From positions 13,160,001-13,224,000 of the forward strand of contig JAQISU010000022.1 of assembly GCA_029339505.1 (NCBI GenBank): a DNA stretch of 64,000 nucleotides, in the 5' to 3' direction. The translations under genes and the position numbers were made by a program. Positions 45,280-57,359 of the stretch are shown piece after piece; within the stretch, counting starts at the first letter, position 1; every line of letters starts with the position of its first letter. The notes under the pieces were generated by a model. It saw only the letters and a program-made list of their open reading frames with translations, was not told the DNA's origin and ran no database searches. This DNA is from Unio delphinus (taxonomy: Eukaryota > Mollusca > Bivalvia > Unionida > Unionidae).

Positions 45280-47550
45280 AAAGTAAAATAAATGGAGAAA
45301 AAAATAACAAATCTGAGCAAAGAGATAGAATAGAAAAACTTGAGCATATTTAAAATATAACAATTTATTCAGTTAATTGAACATGACATTTGAATAATAC
45401 ACTTTCTCTATGAAAGAAAATTGATAAATATATTTGAAAGTCAATTAGCCATTCCTTTTAGAATCAAATGACTGATTGAGCTCAAATTGCTGGTCTATCA
45501 GCATAACCTGATTGCTTCCAGTCCTTTCCAAATGGTGACAGTTCAGCATTGTTGTACATTTGTGTATTTCTTTTCATTCTTTCTCCAACCTATTCAGGTC
45601 ATCAACCATAACTTGGTGTAGTTTGCACTCATTCCCAACGTGTAGCACAGGTATGGAACCCCCATCAGATAAATATAATATGCAACCTAAATATTTGTCA
45701 AGAGTTTTCTTCTTTTGGGATTAAATATTCCCACTCTCATCAGATATCATGTTATCATATTTCAACAGGACTAAGCTAATGTAATGTAACATTGTTTACT
45801 GGACTAGACCATGTCCAAAATTGAGTTCATTTCTGCTTGACCTGATTGATTATTTTATTTTATTGTTATTATTTCATTGATGTCATCAACTAATAATAGC
45901 TTAATTATTCTGAATGTGTATGAGCCACTTAACCAAAGTATTATTCAGGTAAACATGTTGATTTGGGTCAGGGTTTTATTAATAACTATTCCTGGACAAC
46001 TTATTTTATAAAACCCTACTTCAAATGGTCCAAGATTTCCAAAAATTTGTCTCTAGCTTGTCTCTACTTTGTCATTTCTTCCCCATGCTGTATATATACC
46101 GGTATCTGTCTGACTGTTATCCAGATTAAACTCTAATCATGCCTCCAAGCAAGAGAGGTTAACCAATTTCTTGCAAGCCTAGCTCATCGGTCAGTCTTAA
46201 TGTTTATGTATCACACTGACCATGACAAAATGTGCTGCCACTAAACATCTAAAAAAAATTGCACCATTACAAAGGGGTATGTATTTGTGGTTTGATCCAG
46301 GGTGGTTTCATTTTCTGCAATATTCTGGTTCACCCTAATGAGAGGACAAATTCTTGGGGCAATTTCCACCTGGATACATGTAAGTACCAGTTATTCAATA
46401 GTAATGGGTAAATATTACATAATTAAAGTTATGTTGTATTTTGAGCTGCCAAGACTGGTGTCTCAATCACTAATGCCTAGGATGCTTCACTTGCATCTTG
46501 CAGTCTCCAGTTTAAAACCACAGTCACAGCCAGTTTTCTTGCTCATGTGAAGTGTTGAATTTTTAAATAAGCATTGAACCTTAAAGTTGAATGCATTGCG
46601 TGTTATCATTTTATCACATTTAGACCAGAGAAGTCTTTGTGAAAATTCACTTCTACCTTCCTTTTTAATCTTTCCCATGTCAGTGTTAAATTTAAAAGGA
46701 TGCCAGCATTCTGACTCGATGAAATTCACCAGATATCTTAAGATGGTTTTGAGTAAGAGACAGCTGAACTTTTGATCTGTGTCAAATAGTCATTCTTAAA
46801 AGAGTTTTATAACATAATTCAGAGATTCTGATTGACAAAAGACATGATTGTCTTAGAATTTTTTTTTATGATTGGCCGAGCGAAATTGCGGCATACGCCT
46901 CGGAAATAATGTGAATTTAAAGTGACAACCTTTGTCAAAATTCTTTAGTCTGAAAGTTTCTGAAAAACAAGTTTGATTCCAAAGAAGCCTAGAAAAAAGA
47001 ATAGTGCTTTCCTGATTAAACAAGAAAGGGACCAGGTGTCTGTCTTGTGAGAAAAGACAGGGTTTAGTGCTAGGACGCACAATTTCTAAGGTACGCAATT
47101 TTAATTTCACATAATATTCTGTTGTTTGATTGTTTCTTTTATGCAATGTGTTTAATGTGACTAGGCTTCATATTATGTATCGTTTATTCAGTTTCATGGA
47201 AATGTGTTGATGCTTGAGTTGTTATGTAATTTATCTTTTTAATTTTACAGTTATTAGTTCATTGGTAGAATTGATTGCAAGCAGCCCAAATTTTCATATG
47301 TGTAGGATTTCATATGGTTATATGAAATAAATATGAAATAATTTCCTTTTGTAAGGACGATACTGATTATCATGAGTTAACGATAATTACATAATTATAT
47401 TTAATATTGTACTGTTAAATAATCTTGTAGATTAAGGAGTGGAATGAGTAAGGATTTGTGAATTGTATGCAATAGTAATCGAACATGTAGTTGCATACAG
47501 TAAGTTTTGATCAACTGCTCACATGGTAATTTATGATCTGTCGCTGTGAA
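45280..47550. other. stretch without recognised gene
   Basis: AT-rich. Minus-strand frames at 46729-46487 and 47146-46853 look only weakly protein-like and share a LLW motif; I do not call them. Confidence 0.3.
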
Positions 47551-47679
47551 GTGAGAGTATGGTACTATCGTAGTTAGAGTTTACGCAGTGCATAGATAGT
47601 GTGTTCTGAGTAACGTAAGTAAAGGAATTTTATGTACATCTAGAACATGGTACATGTAGAGATTTAGGGATAATTTTGT

Positions 47680-47910
47680 CCTTTTAGGACCTATTTGCCA
47701 AGAGAGAGTGGTGTGGGACAGTCTGGATAAGGAAGTTTGAAGAAAAAAGAGAAGTGAAAAGTAAAGTCCAGGAAAAGGATACGTGACGAGTTCAGAGCAA
47801 AGGACTAGGAAGTCTAAAAAGGATGAGGCAGTCAGAATAGAAAGACTCAAGCAAAAATAGGAAAAGTTGGAATATGCTCGAGAGGAAGGTGATGCAATCA
47901 GTTGTGGACA
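47680..47910 (+). pseudogene. lysine/arginine-rich coding-like remnant
   Basis: Plus-strand broken frame containing KDEAVRIERLKQK and EKLEYAREEGDAI, resembling the coiled-coil start of a transposon gag/ORF1-like protein. Stops interrupt it. It lies 660 bp upstream of a solo LTR, but no link is shown. Confidence 0.25.
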
Positions 47911-48202
47911 TTACACTCTTTTCACCATTCATTAGATACTGCTATTATATTCTGTTGATATAATGTAAGTTGAATTGAAATTACCACTTTTGATTTGTTT
48001 GATTAAATTTGTTATTTTTCTTGCCTAAGGGGAGCTCGTATTGTATTATTTCTTCCCAATAATCTTGTCCAGTTCTCTGTTGATATTCTATCTTTTCACT
48101 CACACCGGGTCATAACATCAAGGGAGTTCATTCCCTAGATAACGCAGCTCAATCCAATTAACTACCCTTCTTACTAAGAGGGAGATGTTACACTCTTATT
48201 AG

Positions 48203-48475
48203 ACCACTCCAGTTGCCTAGTGGTTAGCTCGTCTGCCTCAGGTGTGTGAGGTCATGAGTTTGATCCCAGGCCAAGTCATACCAAAGACTTGCAAAAATGG
48301 TGCTAACAGATGCCTTGCTTGGCACTCAGCATTAAGAGGTTAGTGTTAGGACTGGTCGGCCTTGTGTCAGGATAATGGGACTGGGTGGGACATCATGCTA
48401 CATGTCTGCAGCACGATCCCACAATGCTAGACATCACTATAAACAGTTACACTGCAGACATCATAGTGGTATGAC
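48203..48475 (+). mobile_element. SINE family 2 copy, plus strand
   Basis: tRNA-like head 'cagttgcctagtggttagct' with B box 'gagtttgatcccagg', then 'ttggcactcagcattaagag', 'ggactgggtgggacatcatg' and 'cactgcagacatcatagtgg'. Confirms family orientation. Confidence 0.85.
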
Positions 48476-48571
48476 TGGCATATTGTTAAAGCTATGTTAA
48501 AAATCCAAATCACACACTTTTATTAGTAGCTGTATAACAAAGGATCAAGCTAATCAAGAATATTGGCCTAT

Positions 48572-49364
48572 TGTTACGTATATTTAAGTCATTTGTTTTT
48601 ATTTTAATTGTTTGTTTGTCAGATTCAAATTTGACATTTTAAGTTTAAGATTCATTCCTTGGGAGATGACCTATACTTTACAAATAAACACCAGATGTTG
48701 ACCTCATTTCTGACCTAGCTTTAGAGTTGTAAACAAGCTTTTAAAATGATTGGTTGATTCCAAGGACATTATGGAGCTTTGTTGTAAACATCTTTCTATT
48801 TTTAGTTGGGTCATATGGTGTGCACGAGATTTTTATGAACGTAAATTTGTTCTAAAGATTCTAGAAGATCATATGATCCCTTCCTTGTTTACGTAAAAAC
48901 AGGTATATAAATTATGTTTTGGAGCAAACTATTTAGTAGAAGTTGGGCTGTTAGAATATTAAGTTGTATTGTTTTGAGTTATTTTTAAATACTGGAAATT
49001 ATTTCAATTCGTTTGGATCAAGAGGATTTATTTTGTTATTTATCTGGAAAATAATTGTGCTCATTGAATTTCATAAGACCAGAACTGACTTCATCACGGG
49101 ACATCGTCTTCCATCTTGGATGCTTCACCAAGATTCAAACTGGGAATTATTAGCACATTTTATTACCAGGACTTTTGCAATTTCACTAGTGGATTATATT
49201 TTGAGTTATTTTTGGATTAATTTTGGAATTGATTCTTAAAGTCATAAGTTTATCTTTCTTTTCTGGACAATATTTGTGCTAAATAAATTGTTTATTAAGT
49301 TTTTACAAGCTTGTTATTTTCACTGTTTCTATGTTACTGTTTATTCGAGCCTAAGCACGTAACA
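48572..49364 (+). mobile_element. solo LTR (copy 2), same family as 4458-5304
   Basis: 793 bp, TGTTACG...CGTAACA, flanked by a 4 bp duplication CTAT (48568-48571 and 49365-49368). TATATAA at 48904-48910 and AAATAAA near 49280. It aligns with copy 1 over its length, including 'ttattcgagcctaagcacgt' at the 3' end. No internal region next to it. Confidence 0.75.
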
Positions 49365-50250
49365 CTATCCATAGGTCTTAATTTAGCAAAGCAATAGCAA
49401 CAGTTTTTGTATTACTGCTACTAAAATGTAGTTTGTTGTTTTAATTTAATGATACCATACATACCTATTGCTACTGCACTTTTTGGATGATAGTAACAGC
49501 TATGCAATAGCAAAAGGTAACTATTACATAATTAAAATTTGTTATCCCCCCCTCCAACTACATTTCTGCATTACATGACATGATTTTAACCAATCTTCAT
49601 GATGGTTGCAGAGTTCAGGAATTTTTTTTAATCCTTTGAATAACAAAAATGAAAGTCACAAATATGGTCTCCAGTCTTGCCAGACTTATAGTAGTATTGT
49701 TTTGAACCCTGCATCCTCCATGCCAGACTTGTAGTAGTATTGTTTTGGGCCCTGCATCCTCCATGCCAGACTTGGGTGAAAAATTGCCTCAGCATCAGTT
49801 GCAGTTACTCTCTGTAGCAGAATCAACTACAGAAGGGTTGTAAAATAAGTGTCTAGACAGGTAAGGCATGTTTCTACTATAGCAGGCATTGACTGAAATA
49901 TGCGCACTGAAAATCAATAACCTACTTTCAGCTACAAGAGACTGATCAACACTGATATGTATTATTTAATGAGATCATTTGCTCACAGCTATGAAGTTCT
50001 GTTTCCACTCCTGGCCTAAATTTAGGCATTCTGTAGCACTGTTTAATAGCAGGAAGTAACTGTACCTTGAACTGAAGAATTGTTTCCTTGGTAAGTTATA
50101 TTTAATGACTTTTGAGAAAGCAATATATTTTTAGCTCTTCTGGTAGTATGGCCAAGTTGGTGTATGCAGTGGTCTGGTCCTGTGTATATCATGAATCATC
50201 CGTCATCTGTTGCTACTTCAAAATAGCAGTCTTCAGAATTGCTCAACAGA

Positions 50251-50504
50251 ATTTATTCATATAGGAAAGAATGCATGCTGTCATGTAGTTCTTTTTCATA
50301 TTTATTCATATAGGAAAGAATGCATGCTGTCATGTAGTTCTTTTCATATTTATTCATATAGGAAAGAATGCATGCTGTCATGTAGTTCTTTTTCATATTT
50401 ATTCATATAGGAAAGAATGCATGCTGTCATGTAGTTCTTTTTCATATTTATTCATATAGGAAAGAATGCATGCTGTCATGTAGTTCTTTTTCATATTTAT
50501 TCAA
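50251..50504. repeat. 49 bp minisatellite, about five copies
   Basis: Near-identical units 'atttattcatataggaaaga' + 'atgcatgctgtcatgtagtt' + 'ctttttcat'; very homogeneous, so recently expanded. Confidence 0.93.
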
Positions 50505-50894
50505 ATGGTGCTGATCTGCCATTAAATATAACCATAGTTACTAAAAAAAATGAAAAACCTTTTGAACAAATTTGTTTCAAAAACAGTTTTATGGAATTTG
50601 ACTAGAAGTAACTTGAAGAATCCTGGAATGAGGGTCTTTCAAATTTATTCAAACAAAACCAATCCAAGCACCAATATGGCCACCATTGCAAAAAAAAAAA
50701 ACAAAAAAAAAAAATCTTAAAGGACAGCTTCTGCAAAACTGCTTAGCAGAAATTACCCAAATTTGACAAAACCATTCAGGCATAAAACCCATTCACGTAT
50801 GTACAAATGATGCTGATTTGCAAAGAAGTATGGTCTTTGTTCCTAAATCAGTTTGATGTTTTTTTGGCACAGCAGTATCAGGTATTTTATTTGT

Positions 50895-51025
50895 TATCGA
50901 TACAGTTGGAGCAAAATACTTTGCTGATGGACATGCACCACTGAATTGATCAAGTGGTAGGATTCAAACCCACACCCATTTGGTTGCAAGCCATACATGC
51001 TAACCACTAAGACACTGCCTCCATT
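50895..51025 (-). mobile_element. SINE family 3-like tRNA head
   Basis: Minus strand: GGCAGTGTCTTAGTGGTTAG followed by GGGTTTGAATCCTACCAC, an A-box/B-box pair spaced as in tRNA-derived SINEs. Body not recognised. Confidence 0.5.
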
Positions 51026-51388
51026 AGTTGCATCTTATGGCATGAACAGTGGGCATATTCTATAAAGTGGGTTGTGAAACCAGTATGCATCATTTTACTG
51101 GTGGTGACGGGGACATCATTTATGTTGATCACATTCTTGCATTGTCAAAATTTTGTTTGGGGTTAGAAGGTCACAGATCAAGGTCAACGTGAATCAGAGA
51201 AAAATAGCTTTTGCATAATGACTTTTTGAAAAAAATTAATTTCCTTGTCCAAACTTTATGCTAGCCTGTGCTTAGGGTAATAAAGAATCTGGTAGATTCT
51301 AGGGTCTAAAGGTTGGTTTTGTTAAGTCTGATAAGAAAAAGAATGCTTGAGCACATTTACTTTAGTGTTTTAAATACCCAGAGAAATG

Positions 51389-51640
51389 AGGCCCCAAGTG
51401 GTTGAGTGGTCTAAAGCACTCTCTGTTACGGATCACTGCCATCTCACTTCTGTCTGTGGGTTCGAGTCTAAGATTCGGCTAATGTAGTTATGTGAGAAAG
51501 CCTGCCAGTAGCTTCTTGTGGGTTGGGTTCTTTCTGAAGTGATTTTCTTCCTCCACCATTAATACTGGCTGCCATGTATAACCTATCATGTGCTGAAAAA
51601 TGGCATTAAATCCTACAAGAACAACAACAACCCACGGAAA
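51389..51640 (+). mobile_element. SINE family 1 copy
   Basis: GGCCCCAAGTGGTTGAGTGG head, B box 'gggttcgagtctaaga', core 'gtgagaaagcctgccagtag' and 'aaaaatggcattaaatcct' before an (ACA)n-like tail. Confidence 0.85.
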
Positions 51641-51699
51641 ACTATCAAATATAGGGTGGGCATATAATGGTCCATCCATGGCACTCCAGTTTTGTCCAT

Positions 51700-53750
51700 G
51701 CTGTCACAAAAAAATTACTATGTATATGCGCAGTCAGTAACACTTCTGTGGGCCACATATCCTGTTTAAAAATACACAGCCCACATATTGTATGGACTTC
51801 AGATTTTGTTGCGATCCATAGCCTCTCAAGATCAAATCCTTCAGGGCATAATCTATTTTTCTGTTTTGATGGTTATTTTGGTTCACTGGGCTTTGTCATT
51901 TTCACCTATGAAATCCCTACACAATAGGGATAGGGTGAGGTTTTCGACAAAACATCAATAGTCAATCTGTATTTTTTTCAAAATAGAAATTTCTCAGTGA
52001 TAATTAGAATTTCATTGCATCTGTGTGTTTTTGTGTTTGGTTTTATTTGCTCTGCGTGCTGGTTTAGGCTGTTTAAAGACTATTGGGGTAACTTAAGTTT
52101 TTTTTAGTGTTTAAATTTTTTTGTTTTACAAAGTAGATGGATGAATGAATGGATGAATGCTACCTAGAAAATGTAAATCTAAAGTATTTAAAAAAAAAAA
52201 ACAATTTAGGAAGATGAACCCATTCAATTAAACATAGTGTTCTGAGTAGGGGGGTGTTCAGTTTAGAGAGTTAAAAGTACGTTTACATTAAATAAATAAT
52301 AACTGGGGTCATGAAACTTAGTTTGGTTTAATGAAGGTTTTGGTTTACTGAGGTTTGGGTTTTAAGAAAAATTTCTCGGACATGAAAAAGTAATTGTAGG
52401 TTCAGAGTAGAGATAAAGCAATTAGCCAGTGTCTTCACATATCCTTAATTTAAATATTTTGATACAGCGACATTAAAGATGTAGAACAGATTCAAATCGG
52501 CATTTATGTTATAAAAGCAACAAATAATTTTCAAAAGCCAAAAAATTGTATAATTAACAGTTGTTTGCCTTTCTTTTCTTTGCATGTATCGATATATCGA
52601 TATATAATGTATCATATGTTGAGTAATGTGGTACATATTAATAATCCACACGCAGATATAATTTTATGTCTGGTTCAGAGGACTCTATTTTCAAAGTAGT
52701 CTTTTTTTTAAAATCAATATCACTGACTAACCATTTGGGAAACAGATTTTACTTGTTAATGTGTCTGTTGTACATGTATTGGTTTGCCAATTTAGACTGG
52801 GCACCAGCAAAGTTCTGAGAGATTTGTTATAAGATGACTTTGTTGTTTTGTTATCAAATAATGTAAAAGAAAAATGTTTATAGACTTTTAACAATTGTAA
52901 ACAAAAGTCATCAGAAAATAGGAGAGACTTTGGAAAATCAGTAGTATTTTATGGTGTGACAAAAATGCACACCTACCTATAAATGTTGATTTAATTTGCA
53001 TTGGATTTCTGTCTACCGGTATGTAAATAATTGATAAAAGACTTGAATACACAAGCAATTATACTTAATGATGCCTGAAATGTCTGGATTATTGATTACT
53101 GGATAATAATAAAAATGATGGTAATGAAGACCTGTCAGTTGATTGACAAATAAACATATTTATTTACTTGATCGTTTACAGAAGGGTGCGAGTTCAGTTT
53201 CTGCATTGGATAAGCCTGGATTGGCAATGACAAGGCACTTTGCTCTGTAACTTGCCTCTTTTTTAGGACCCTTTTTTTTCCTCCTGCTCATTTTGATGAT
53301 CTTTGACTTAGATTTAGGCATTCTCGGTATTGATTTTAAGAAAATTCTTTATTCATTAGGATGTGGTGGCATAATATGGTTATATTTAACCTTCATGTAA
53401 TGCAGCATTGTTATACATCAAATCAAACCTGTTTTATCTGTGTTCATTGGCATCTTTATTTTGTTTTTGTTTTTACATTTGCTTCTGATTATGTATATAT
53501 ACACCAGTAATTGGTGAAGACCAAAAATCTAAAAGACTTTCCTTTATGTAAGGTCTTTATGCCTTGAATTTTTGTCACACTGCAAGGCCAATAAATTAAG
53601 GCATTAAATGGTAACATTATAAATGAATAGTATGGAAATACATCTTTAACTGCTGGACTGTCTGAAGCTTATATTATACAGGAAATTAAATTTTGATGGC
53701 AGATTAGTCTGTAACGAAAAAGCTTTAGAAAGTAACCAATAATGGACACT
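51700..53750. other. stretch without recognised gene
   Basis: AT-rich; nothing supportable seen. The 86-codon open frame at 51667-51927 has no splice or start support. Confidence 0.3.
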
Positions 53751-53754
53751 ACTA

Positions 53755-53895
53755 AATTGTGAATTGCCAGTACATAGTAGTGGTGGGCTGGTTTGTGATG
53801 CCAGTACATAATAGTGGTGGAATTGGTTGTGAAGGCAGTACACAATAGTAGTGGACTGGATTATAATACCAGTACACAGAAGTGATGAACTGGAT
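53755..53895. repeat. ~36 bp tandem repeat, about four diverged copies
   Basis: Units contain 'ccagtacataatagtggtgg' followed by 'actggtttgtgatg' variants. Confidence 0.65.
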
Positions 53896-54222
53896 AGTGA
53901 TCTCTACTCTGGATTTATTTGTGTTATGCAGACAGTAAGATTGATCTATTATTTGCTGCTTGCAATAAGGCACAGGCAGTTTGGTAAATTGGCACTTGGT
54001 TGTCTAGCTGTAACTGTCTTGTGAGTCTGAACAGGAATTGCAGATTTTATTCATATACAGCTGTCTGTAGAGATCAGATATAATATTATATTGTTGTGGC
54101 ATGTACACCCACAAGCCAACATGGTAAATAGAAGGTAAGCTGATATTCATTACATACACACAGATGGACACACGTGATTCATGCAGCTTGACTGAAAGCT
54201 ACTATAGTTTGTTCAGCATTAT

Positions 54223-54457
54223 ATTGTTGTAGGGTTTAACGCCATTTTTCAGCACATGATAGGCTATTCATAGTGGCCAATATTTGTGGTGGAGGAAGAA
54301 CCTGGGAAAAACCCTGACCCACGAGAAGCTTTGTAACTGACAAGCTTTCTCCCATACCCATATTGGCTGAATCTGAGATTTGATGCCACGCAGACAGGTG
54401 TGATGGTAGTGAACCATAATGGAAAGTGATTTAGACCACTCAGCCACTCTGGGCCTC
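54223..54457 (-). mobile_element. SINE family 1 copy
   Basis: Minus-strand copy: 'gtttaacgccatttttcagc' (3' end) at the left, 'ttagaccactcagccactct' (A box side) at the right. Flanked by TTCAGCATTAT (54212-54222) / TTCATCATTAT (54458-54468). Confidence 0.85.
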
Positions 54458-54573
54458 TTCATCATTATGAATGATAACCTTGTTGATAGCTTAATCAATT
54501 TTCACATTAATGTCTTAAATAAATTACATAACTCATTATGTACATGACACGATTTCAACACAGTTTGTGTGTG

Positions 54574-54574
<1 letters not shown>

Positions 54575-54637
<63 letters not shown>
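54575..54637. repeat. (TA)n microsatellite
   Basis: About 30 TA units after a short (TG)n; the YIYI frame on both strands is an artefact. Confidence 0.97.
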
Positions 54638-54641
<4 letters not shown>

Positions 54642-54730
54642 GCAAACAATTCATTTGATATGGAGTGGTCTCTGTACTTGTAATTTTCTTTATTTTTTTC
54701 TGACATCGTGGAAGAGCTCATTTTTGTTAG

Positions 54731-54770
54731 AGGACTCCAGGGCATTTATGGGAGACATCTTATGTCACAG
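54731..54770 (+). CDS. possible 40 nt microexon
   Basis: Branch-like TTCTGAC, acceptor TTTTTGTTAG and donor CACAG|GTACAC bracket an open phase 1 to 0 segment reading GLQGIYGRHLMSQ. Extending upstream in the same frame gives ELIFVRGLQG. Too short to be sure. Confidence 0.2.
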
Positions 54771-55017
54771 GTACACCACAATCATTAGCATTTCATTCCA
54801 CTATCTTAAATTTTTACAAAATGTATGTTTATTTGATATGATTTGTCTAACGAGTGATGATTTTTGTTTGTCTGTGTTCCTTGTGTTGGAACGAATGAGG
54901 TTAAAATCTTTGATGCTCAAAATGAATTTGGTAACTGTATTCACATATTGTAGTATGTGAAAGGCAAAGTAGATGCTGTTCTACCATGTTGTAAGTGAGG
55001 TAGGTACCTTATACGGA

Positions 55018-55676
55018 CATTTATGGTTCATTATGTATGACCCTACCTATATCACATGAGTTATAGTTAATTATGCATAACCCTTCCTATATCATAGGAG
55101 TTATGGTTCATTATACACAACTCTACCTTTATCATATACTTTATGGTTTATTATGAATGACTATACCTGTATGCTATGATTTATGGTTCATTATACACAA
55201 CTCTACCTCAGAGGCGTAGCGATGATATTTTGCGCCCAGGGACGAACTATAAAATTGGCGCCCCAGCGATCTTGTGACAGATTTATTACCCTTGTTTTCT
55301 TATTATAATGTAACGTTGTAAGACTCATTTTGGTGCCCCTTTACCTTGGCACCCGGGGACATATGTATCCCCCTGCCCCCCCCCCATAGCTACGCCTCTT
55401 CTCTACCTTATACATATACATTATGGTTAATTATGCATGACTATACCTGTATGCTATGATTTATGGTTCATTATAGACAACTCTACCTGTAATATATACT
55501 TTATGGTTAATTATGCATGACAATACCTGTATGCTATGATTTATGGTTCATAATAGACAACTCTACCTGTAATATATACTTTATGGTTAATTATGCATGA
55601 CTATACCTGTATGCTATGATTTATGGTTCATTATGCATGACTCTACCTGTATTATATACATTATGGTTCATTATGC
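55018..55676. repeat. 39-40 bp tandem array, about 12 copies, split by a MITE
   Basis: Units such as 'ttatggttcattatgcatga' + 'ctctacctgtattatatac'. Two alternating variants ('gcatgactatacctgtatgc' and 'agacaactctacctgtaata') give a higher-order dimer of ~79 bp. Interrupted at 55209-55400 by an insertion. Confidence 0.88.
55209..55400. mobile_element. hAT-type MITE, CAGAGGCGTAGC termini, perfect 8 bp TSD
   Basis: 192 bp, starting CAGAGGCGTAGCGATG and ending CATAGCTACGCCTCTT, imperfect inverted termini of ~14 bp. Flanked by exact 8 bp CTCTACCT (55201-55208 and 55401-55408). GC content is higher than its surroundings. The 8 bp TSD and CAG...CTG-like ends are diagnostic of hAT. No coding capacity. 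Confidence 0.9.
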
Positions 55677-55770
55677 AAACCAGTATCATACATGGCACTT
55701 ATGTGGTTCTTTTCACTGAGGGTGCATTGTGCAAAGACTTGATGGATACAGAGAAAGAATATATGTAATT

Positions 55771-55962
55771 GTAATATCCGTTATGTCATACTGATATAAA
55801 TTGTGATATCTGTCATGTCATACTGATATAAATTGTAATATCTGTCATGTCATACTGATATAAATTGTAATATCCGTTTTGTCATACTAATATAAATTGT
55901 AATATCTGTTATGTCATACTAATATAAATTGAGATATCTGTTATGTCATACTGATATAAATT
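55771..55962. repeat. 32 bp tandem repeat, six copies
   Basis: Unit 'attgtaatatctgtcatgtc' + 'atactgatataa', with scattered substitutions. Confidence 0.9.
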
Positions 55963-56081
55963 GATTTGGCAGTTGTAGATACCTATATTGCGCAGACAGA
56001 CACTACCGGGTAATTTAATATGAAGCAAAATATGTATGACACAAATTGAGACATGTTTAATTTTTTAAACATTATCTGTTG

Positions 56082-56203
<122 letters not shown>

Positions 56204-56309
56204 CAGAGATAATTTTTTAAAATTTGTGTCCTACATAGTTTGTTTCATATTAAATTAGTGTACCCATCTGTCTCTATCTCCGTCTATGTATATGATTAAC
56301 AGATAATTA

Positions 56310-56512
56310 GTGTTTTGGGGTTTGGTGGATTTAAGTCCATTTTTTCAGCGCATGATGGACCACACATGGCAGCCAGTATATTTTGTGGGAGACTGACCAT
56401 TGTGAAGCTACAGGCAAGCTTTTTCACATTGGATGAGTTGAGTCTCAAACCCACATGAATGGAAATGTCAGTGATCTGTAAAGGCATGTCTGCTCAGTGG
56501 CAGAGACAGATT
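56310..56512 (-). mobile_element. SINE family 1 copy, diverged
   Basis: 'ttttttcagcgcatgatgga', 'caggcaagctttttcacatt' and 'gtctcaaacccacatgaatg' align with the complement of the family; the head is decayed. Confidence 0.65.
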
Positions 56513-56574
56513 TTACTGATGTTTTGCGAAATCTTCATCTATGATTTGCATGTTTTAATAAATTTAGGCAGGTA

Positions 56575-56745
56575 ATTTAGTCTGAATTCCTATAAATACT
56601 CTGCAATTTAGTCTGAATTCCTATAAATAATCAAAATACACAGCAATTTAGTCTATGATTTGCATGTTTTAATAAATGTAGGCAGGTAATTCAGTCTGAA
56701 TTCCTATAAATAGTCTGCAGTTTAGTCTGCATTCCTATAAATACA
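56575..56745. repeat. diverged short tandem repeats 'tctgaattcctataaata'
   Basis: Four to five copies of a 28-30 bp motif with 'ggcaggtaatttagtctgaa', including a larger duplication of the 'tgatttgcatgttttaataa' block. Confidence 0.65.
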
Positions 56746-56837
56746 CAGCCAAATCAAAAGCAGAGATGGTGGATTTAATTGTTGATGGTTGAAATGTAGA
56801 TATTTTAAGCAAAGAAAATAAAAACTGCCATTTATGT

Positions 56838-56842
56838 ACACA

Positions 56843-56890
<48 letters not shown>

Positions 56891-56943
56891 TACATACATA
56901 CATACATACATACATACATACATACATACATACATACATACAT
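56838..56943. repeat. (CA)n(CATA)n compound microsatellite
   Basis: About 24 CA units passing into about 15 CATA units. Confidence 0.97.
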
Positions 56944-56969
56944 GTATGATTTGGATTTTTAAAATTCAG

Positions 56970-57245
56970 TCATATTGCTACAATGTCTACAGTGTGACTA
57001 GTTTATTGTGATGTCTAGCACTGGAGAGAGCATCATGCCGCATACATGTAGCATGATGTCCCACCCAGTCACATTATCCTGACACCAGGCCAACCTGTCC
57101 TAACACTAATCTTTTAATGCTGTGCACTAAGCAAGGCAGCTGCTGTACCACTTTTGTAAGTCTTTGGTATGACTCAGCTGGGGATTGAACCCATCACCTT
57201 CCGCATCTGAGGCAGATGCTCTAACCACTAAGGCCACTGGAGTGT
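56970..57245 (-). mobile_element. SINE family 2 copy between two microsatellites
   Basis: Matches 41396-41671 from 'ttgctacaatgtctacagtg' to 'aaggccactggagtg', including 'cctgacaccaggccaacctg' and B box complement 'gggattgaacccatcacctt'. CATA/CA arrays lie on both sides. Confidence 0.88.
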
Positions 57246-57246
57246 T

Positions 57247-57290
57247 CATACATACATGCATGCATGCATGCATGCATACATACGTCCATA

Positions 57291-57352
<62 letters not shown>
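57247..57352. repeat. (CATA/CATG)n(CA)n compound microsatellite
   Basis: CATA and CATG units followed by about 28 CA units. Confidence 0.96.
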
Positions 57353-57353
<1 letters not shown>

Positions 57354-57359
57354 TGTGGT

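Noticed and set aside
46487..47146. Minus-strand frames sharing an LLW motif
   Set aside because: No start, splice or family signature; similarity between the two blocks is too short to trust.
47680..49368. Gag-like fragment plus LTR as one retrotransposon
   Set aside because: A SINE and unrelated sequence lie between, the LTR has its own 4 bp TSD, and no primer-binding or polypurine site is visible.
50210..50410. 66-codon frame with repeated SYRKECMLSCSS
   Set aside because: Created by the 49 bp minisatellite.
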